From contig NW_003314347.1 of assembly GCF_000143415.4 (NCBI RefSeq), positions 643,438 through 707,437 on the forward strand: a stretch of 64,000 nucleotides of DNA, in the 5' to 3' direction. This DNA comes from Selaginella moellendorffii. Lineage: Eukaryota; Streptophyta; Lycopodiopsida; Selaginellales; Selaginellaceae. Below the pieces are notes generated by a model that ran no database searches, was not told the origin of the DNA, and saw only the letters and a list, made by a program, of their open reading frames with translations. The position numbers and the translations under genes were made by a program. Below are positions 59,453 to 64,000 of this stretch, in pieces (the stretch's first letter is position 1; each line of letters starts with the position of its first letter).

Positions 59453-59917
59453 TGTCAAGGGCCAGAGCCAGCTCAAGAATAAGACTTGGTCCAAGTCAGG
59501 GTTTTTTCCTTCTTTTTGGTTATAGTGGGGGGAATAAGGGAATATTCTGCTGAAAACAGGGTGCCTCCCTTGGTGCCAGAGGTTGACGATAGGGGGGACA
59601 GCCAATTGGCAGGCATAGCATGTGTGTGAAGGGAAGGGAGTGAATTAAAGAGAAGGTCTTGGAAGGATGCCTCGTCCAACAGCCTTGGAGCGCGTGGAGT
59701 GGAGGTTGGCAGTGCAGCGGCGACTACGGTTGTTCGAGGAGCGTATCACAGCGAGAATCACTCAAGATCAACCAATCTGTGTGAGTTGTCCGACTTGTGG
59801 GCAGCCCTGGGTTAGGATGTTGGCAGAGGTTCTAGCAGAGGTCGCTGACGAGGCTAGAGACGAGGCTAGGCAGCAGTGATTCTCCACGTCGCTGGTGTGT
59901 TGTCGCGAGGAGCGACA
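59453..59917 (+). repeat. 3' LTR of the intact-length gypsy element
   Basis: It starts TGTCAAGGGCCAGAGCC and ends GCGAGGAGCGACA, followed at once by the target duplication GCCCC. It is the same length as the 5' LTR. By eye, 12 of the 13 differences are transitions. Confidence 0.95.
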
Positions 59918-60026
59918 GCCCCACGAACGAGTGCTCCACACCCTCACCATCTGGATCAAGAACTCCCTCTGGTAAATCTGGCCCTTTGGCCCTGAGAAGA
60001 ACCGCAAAATCGTCATCACTCGCCAT
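59918..60026 (-). pseudogene. First part of exon 1 of CR copy B, cut off by the retrotransposon
   Basis: A minus-strand ATG at 60024-60026 opens a frame beginning MASDDDFAVLLRAKGPDLPE, rich in acidic residues. The frame runs to the retrotransposon border. On the far side of the element (from 51932 downward) the same frame continues if one copy of the 5-bp duplication is counted, so this is the displaced N-terminus of copy B. It corresponds to the 'header' region that in Crinkler/RHS-type proteins precedes the NTPase. No signal peptide is visible. Confidence 0.65.
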
Positions 60027-60119
60027 ATGTGAAAACCCTGGGACCCGGGTTTTAAAATCCTTCTTATAGAATAAAAAGGTAATGTTAATGTTATAGGATT
60101 TATGGTGGATTGAATCCAT

Positions 60120-60660
60120 TGATAGTTTCTTACCCAGCGTCGTGTGATTTCCACGGATTTCTGAACCGCTGGAACGATCGCTGGCGCTCCCAGGACGTGC
60201 ATTGGGCTGCCAGGGAGGACGAAATCATTCTAGGCCACGAGAGTTTGTAGAGATACCCCTCGCGCGCGCATTCGATGATCGATTCTCTTCTTCCATGTCC
60301 TGAGAGAACATCATGCGCGCGGGAGAGACGTGGTGCTCTTCCGGCAGCATCTCTACGACGGCAAGACTGGACTGACGTGTAAGGGAGAATCCCAACGCAG
60401 ATTCAGCACCTTCTTTACCACGAAACTCGACCTGGTTCTCCCCCACGCTAGAGTCTTGGCATCTGGTGATCTTCGCTGAGCTTGCGTGAGCAAAATATTT
60501 CTCCTCTTTCATCACTCTCCATTCATGCAATGGTCAGGTGTCCAGACCCGGAATTGCATCCGCGCCACGGTCTTTGATCAATGATGAGATCACGATCGAT
60601 TACACCATGACAGTCATTGCCGTCGCCACCGCCACCGCCTCACCTGAAATCCAGAGTTCT
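60120..60660 (+). pseudogene. Rearranged isochorismatase gene fragment
   Basis: This is a partial paralogue of the gene at 39089-39926. Positions 60120-60245 match the exon 2 region in reverse orientation (minus strand), including the intron acceptor and donor flanks. Positions 60265-60480 match the exon 3 region in the forward direction with deletions. Positions 60535-60655 match exon 4, with the GVQTPNC motif now reading VQTRNC, so the residue before the catalytic Asn-Cys has changed. An internal inversion plus indels make it non-functional. Confidence 0.8.
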
Positions 60661-60765
60661 TTCCTCGCGTTCCTGTTGATGATCATTCACATGTTCTTAA
60701 GGTTTACATGTGTGATCTCACTTTGGAATGCTCGATGCCGCAATCTCCGATCGCCAGTGTTTTTG
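60661..60765 (+). pseudogene. Fragment of the GT47 gene
   Basis: The sequence GTTCTTAAGGTTTACATG at about 60692 and the following TGCTCGATGCCGCAATCTCC match GT47 exon 1 at 40362-40435 with small deletions. It directly follows the isochorismatase fragment, preserving the gene order of the first block. Confidence 0.7.
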
Positions 60766-61639
60766 CCGATCCTATCAGGTTGTGGCAGAAAGAAACTTCG
60801 AATGGGTCAGACTGATATTCCCAGCGGATATGCTGTACTTTCACAGGGCTTCCTGGAAATAGCATCTGGAACCATGTTAGACTTAAATTCAATGGTGACA
60901 CACAGAGGTATCATGTCTAGATCGCCAGTGCTGGTTTCCCGAGGTTTCTTCAGTCTGCAGCGCGAGTTTGGTGCTGTTGCATGAAAGTGGTCTGTGGAAG
61001 AGATGGTTCTCCATGGCGACAAGCTGTGCAGTGTAGCTTTCGACGTGCTATTGGGGTTTTACCACCTTTTCCTGGTTGGATGCAAGAAGAGATGTCCACA
61101 GTTCTTGTTGGCAACGATGGTTTCATGCTGGTCGATCTGGGTTGGACTTATATTGTGGAGCTGGATTGCTTGTTCGGCATCAAGTCAAGGAAGCTGCCCC
61201 CGACAAGGTGCGCTGCTGGCCCTCGAGGATTGTAGCCGTCTCATCAGGGGCAGACAGAATTAAAGCAAAACGAGGTGGAGCTACTACTTACCATGCCTGC
61301 TTGTAGCGTTTCGCAGCTATTGTCAAGCACTCGTTCAAGGCTTCTCTCCTGTTCTTTTGCAAGTTTATGCATCCGGTAGTCTCTTTTTTAGCTTTCTTCA
61401 TGCAATTGTCTTCGGTGTAAAAGCCATTCCAGAGCTGTGGCCAACAAGCCCACACTTGGATTTGTTTTTGCTGTGAAGGAGCGAAGGACTGCAAAAAGAC
61501 TTTGTCTGTTCTAAAGGAAAGAAACTCACTTGAAGTTGCTACTTACATTGATTTTGTATTGCACAGCCGAAAAGAGCTGCTGGTAATCCACTGGAACAGC
61601 TGCTGTGTTGGCCTTAATTGGAGAACTCATGGCAACATC
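60766..61639. other. Unassigned sequence in second block
   Basis: Open frames at 60981-61306 (plus) and 61288-61494 (minus) show no recognisable domain. I see no match elsewhere in the window. It may come from outside the duplicated block. Confidence 0.35.
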
Positions 61640-61705
61640 AAGATCCATACACCAAGATCCATACAAGATCCATACCAAGATCCATCCATACACCAAGATC
61701 CATAC
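61640..61705 (+). repeat. CAAGATCCATAC short tandem repeat
   Basis: About five imperfect copies of a CAAGATCCATACA unit lie directly upstream of the duplicated kinesin fragment. The single-copy counterpart at 44284-44300 reads CAAGATTCATACATTC, so the array appears to have grown from that coding motif after duplication. Confidence 0.85.
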
Positions 61706-62370
61706 ATTCAAAAACTTAAAGAACTCGAATGTCAGGCAAGTATATTTTCCACTACCAAGATAATCAGTCGCACTTGCTCAAACAACAGTGATGAGCCTGC
61801 TAGACGTTTGACGAAATCCAAAGGTGTGCTCTTCTTGAATCTTGTTTTACTCTTTTATACGTGGTATGAAGGTGCAATTGCAACAAAAATAAAGCAAAAA
61901 CATGAGCAGTTCTGGTTGTGGAAGGCTGAAGAACTGTTACAAATCTGTACCAGCATTTATTTTGACTAGTTTCGTAAATTCTTTGTGAACGTTGTTTCAG
62001 TGGAAGACAGGACGCTGCCTCGCAGGTTATCTGGGCGGGAGGCAGGTCCGTGGCAAGATTGTTGTTTTCTGTTACTCTAGCTCGAGGCACTGGGCAGGCA
62101 CTGGGCAGGCACTGGGCAGGCATTTGAGCAGACAATGGACACGCTTTTCAGGTCATAGCTGTGTTTCTCTCCTTTCGGATTTTAAAACTCTGATTTACAG
62201 ACGGATGATAAAGTCTTACGATCGAAGTGTCGTGTTCACGAAGTTCGTGCAGCTTTTGACAAGTAGAGTGAAGCGTAAATTGAGGCCTTTATTGTTTCCA
62301 ATGTGCGCCTCAACGTTTTTACTTTGATATACTGTCAAAGCTAAAGGTATAATCCTTCATACAATACGCA
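61700..62370 (+). pseudogene. Second copy of kinesin coiled-coil fragment
   Basis: It is nearly identical to 44295-44960, with the same exon-like pieces (YIQKLKEL, SIFSTTKIISR and ALGRHLSRQW in the alternative frame). It carries one more 11-bp GCACTGGGCAG unit (three against two). At about 62375 the match breaks off and resumes with the sequence found at 45780 of the first block, so about 820 bp are missing here. Confidence 0.8.
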
Positions 62371-62654
62371 AAACGGCCTTATTAGGATAATTTTTAACTT
62401 TTTAAACACTTCTTAGTATATTCTAGTTTATTCAATTGTTTATAAATTATAACTATGTTTATAATATAGATTTTTATTTGATCAATTGAATTAATAAATA
62501 GGAATAACACTACTATCAAATCAAACATTCAAGGCACAATAAATTATTATTTTTGTGTATAAAATGCATCATAAACTTTTTATTGGTAGAATGAACTAAC
62601 TCAATTCTTATCAGTTCCTTGCAGGAGGCACTTCTTTGAGAGAATACCTTAAGC

Positions 62655-63099
62655 ATGCATAAGAAACATGGATACATTTCACAGACCATGAAAACCTACA
62701 ATAATGAAGCAGGGAGACTACAACCACTAGAAGTTTACAGGTTCTACTGGCAAGCAAACAAGGTAAGCAACGACATGCTTGATTTTACTCGCTCCCTAGC
62801 AAGGAAGAAAGATGCTAAAATGATAGCTGCTCTAAAAGCTCATCATCTATCTCAGAGAAGGAGATAGTGATCAAAGCTCTAAAGCAGAAGCGAAGACCAT
62901 CCCCAAGACCCCTTGGTCGTAAGATGTTTTGTTATCTTTATAGATTCTCACAGATAAGGAATGTCTTGCAGGAAAACCACGGGTTTTAAAGGCCTTCCAG
63001 CGACATTGGGCTCATCATCCAGAAGCTGTTTCAGAGCACATTAACGAGCAGCTACTGGTGAAAAGCATAAAAAGACGGGATAGCATGTCTTCACTTTGA
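62655..63099 (+). pseudogene. Small two-exon gene of unknown function, copy 2
   Basis: Paralogue of 46062-46445. Exon 1 acquires a frameshift and stops at 62867 (after ALKAHHLSQRR), although the following SKAEAK-type sequence persists in another frame. Exon 2 lacks the extra T of copy 1 and reads on to a stop at 63097-63099 (IKRRDSMSSL). Each copy is thus broken in a different place. Confidence 0.35.
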
Positions 63100-63137
63100 A
63101 AATGTGATACTTGAATTATATAATAATCACTAGCAAA

Positions 63138-64000
63138 TCATGGTACTTTAACTCGAACACTCTCTGTCAGCCATGAATCCAAGAACATACAGATACCTGT
63201 GTTATCCATAACCCCAAGTAAACCTGAAACAACTAGTCGAGGATATATATTATTTAGCTTTAGTAACTGTGGTGGATGATGGTTAGCCTTTGTCTGGACA
63301 CTTTGGAAATTCATCACATCTGTTGTAACAATCAACTTGAGGGAACCATAGTTTGCAAGTTCTCTTACTCGTTTGGCACCCTTGTCATCTTTTTCCTGCT
63401 TCACACGTTGTTTGTATCCTTGACCTTTCTTCTTGTGCAAAAATAACTTACTAAAATCCAATGTAGAACTGGCCTCTCTTCCCATCTTCAACTGTGCAGC
63501 ACATAAAATAAAATTATCCCCCTCAAGTGAGTTCCCAAAAGTCATAAACCACCAAAGGTCAGGGCCACAACTCCTATTCTTGCTAGTAGAAAAGAAAGTA
63601 AAGAAGTCATTCTTACATTCTGTCACACTTTGGATCCAATCTATCAACCTAAAATCTTCAGTCTCTGTCCCTAAGAGGTTTTCATGATCAATCTTCGGCC
63701 TTGCCAACCTTACAATCTTACAATACATATCTGGGATCTTCTCAGTGTTCCATGACGAAATAAAATCCATCAAACATCTGCCATCTAGCTGCTCGGCTAT
63801 CATCTCTACTACTGCCCTTTCATAAATAGCACTAGAACTTAGCTCTGCTTTATCTGAACAACACTGCTCCTGGATGTGTTCCAAGCAAGAGTTCTCCTTA
63901 TAGTAGTGCCACAAGGCATGACAAACCAGTGGCTCTGCAATCTCCACATCACAACCCTCATTTGCTGTAGCATGCCCAATTACTCCATCTTCACCCTTAT
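63138..64000 (-). pseudogene. CR (Crinkler/RHS-like) gene copy C, runs off the window
   Basis: An uninterrupted frame of at least 269 residues covers the C-terminal part of the family. It holds the stretch CLMDFISSWNTEKIP, then FRLIDWIQSVTECKNDFFTF, the nuclease-type GPDLWWFMTFGN and FILCAAQLK, a Lys-rich FLHKKKGQGYKQ segment, and a tail ending VRVKVP with TGA at 63138-63140 where copy A has CGA. The beginning (NTPase part) lies beyond 64000, so I cannot say whether the gene is whole. Of the three copies this one has the cleanest reading frame in the shared region. Confidence 0.6.

Larger units (their letters stand above)
51933..59917 (+). mobile_element. Near-complete Ty3/gypsy retrotransposon, non-chromovirus type
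   Basis: A 7985-bp element has 465-bp LTRs that start TG and end CA, a gag-pol reading frame in one phase, and perfect 5-bp target duplications GCCCC at 51928-51932 and 59918-59922. It lies on the opposite strand to, and inside exon 1 of, CR copy B. The LTRs differ at 13 of 465 positions by my count. Integrase ends in a GPY/F-like module (RWIGPYRVK) without a chromodomain. The long multi-knuckle gag recalls plant Tat/Athila-group elements. Confidence 0.92.

Noticed and set aside
1-64000. CRISPR arrays, operons, bacterial promoters
   Set aside because: The window is a eukaryotic nuclear sequence with spliced genes and LTR elements; no regularly spaced direct repeats of CRISPR type occur.

Overview
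The window is eukaryotic nuclear DNA, most likely from a lycophyte such as Selaginella. Genes are dense and split by very short GT-AG introns (about 45-70 bp). They are land-plant types: ORC5, a GPR107-like protein, a DUF26 secreted protein and a GT47 exostosin-like enzyme. Alongside them sit two families that flowering plants lack as far as I know: a Slo/BK-type K+ channel and a Patched-type RND protein. Species and family assignments come from reading the sequence, not from a search. Spliced coordinates are my own reading of splice sites, checked for phase.

Layout. 1-1764: AT-rich, no gene. 1765-5872 (-): complete 17-exon Slo-like K+ channel. 6590-7840 (+): decayed ethanolamine kinase. 7841-10842: AT-rich, holding a small DUF26 protein gene (9329-9754, -). 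10843-22461: chain of LTR, dead Ty3/gypsy interior, LTR, non-coding (LARD-like) interior, truncated LTR, with an assembly gap at 17101-17374. 22462-25828: AT-rich, no gene. 25829-41895: a gene-rich GC-richer island with ORC5, a GPR107-like protein, a small putative mitochondrial protein, a protein kinase, an INO80D/NSL2-like zinc protein, a Patched-like protein, a calmodulin-like protein, an isochorismatase-family hydrolase and a GT47 glycosyltransferase. 41973-43440 (-): an unrecognised spliced gene.

43640-64000 is an unstable accessory region. It has kinesin remnants, a stray piece of the Slo channel gene, and three copies of a Crinkler/RHS-like (CR) family gene that joins a P-loop NTPase to a putative PD-(D/E)XK nuclease. 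The largest CR copy (B) is split by an 8-kb Ty3/gypsy element with 465-bp LTRs and a perfect 5-bp target duplication (GCCCC). To the right of that element the neighbourhood recurs as a shortened, rearranged paralogous block: isochorismatase and GT47 fragments, kinesin fragment, small gene, CR copy C. The region therefore grew by segmental duplication followed by deletion, inversion and transposition.

The conserved genes act in unrelated processes (replication origin recognition, chromatin remodelling, membrane transport, Ca2+ sensing, wall polysaccharide synthesis). I see no operon-like cooperation. The CR/retrotransposon cluster is the part most likely to be poorly described.
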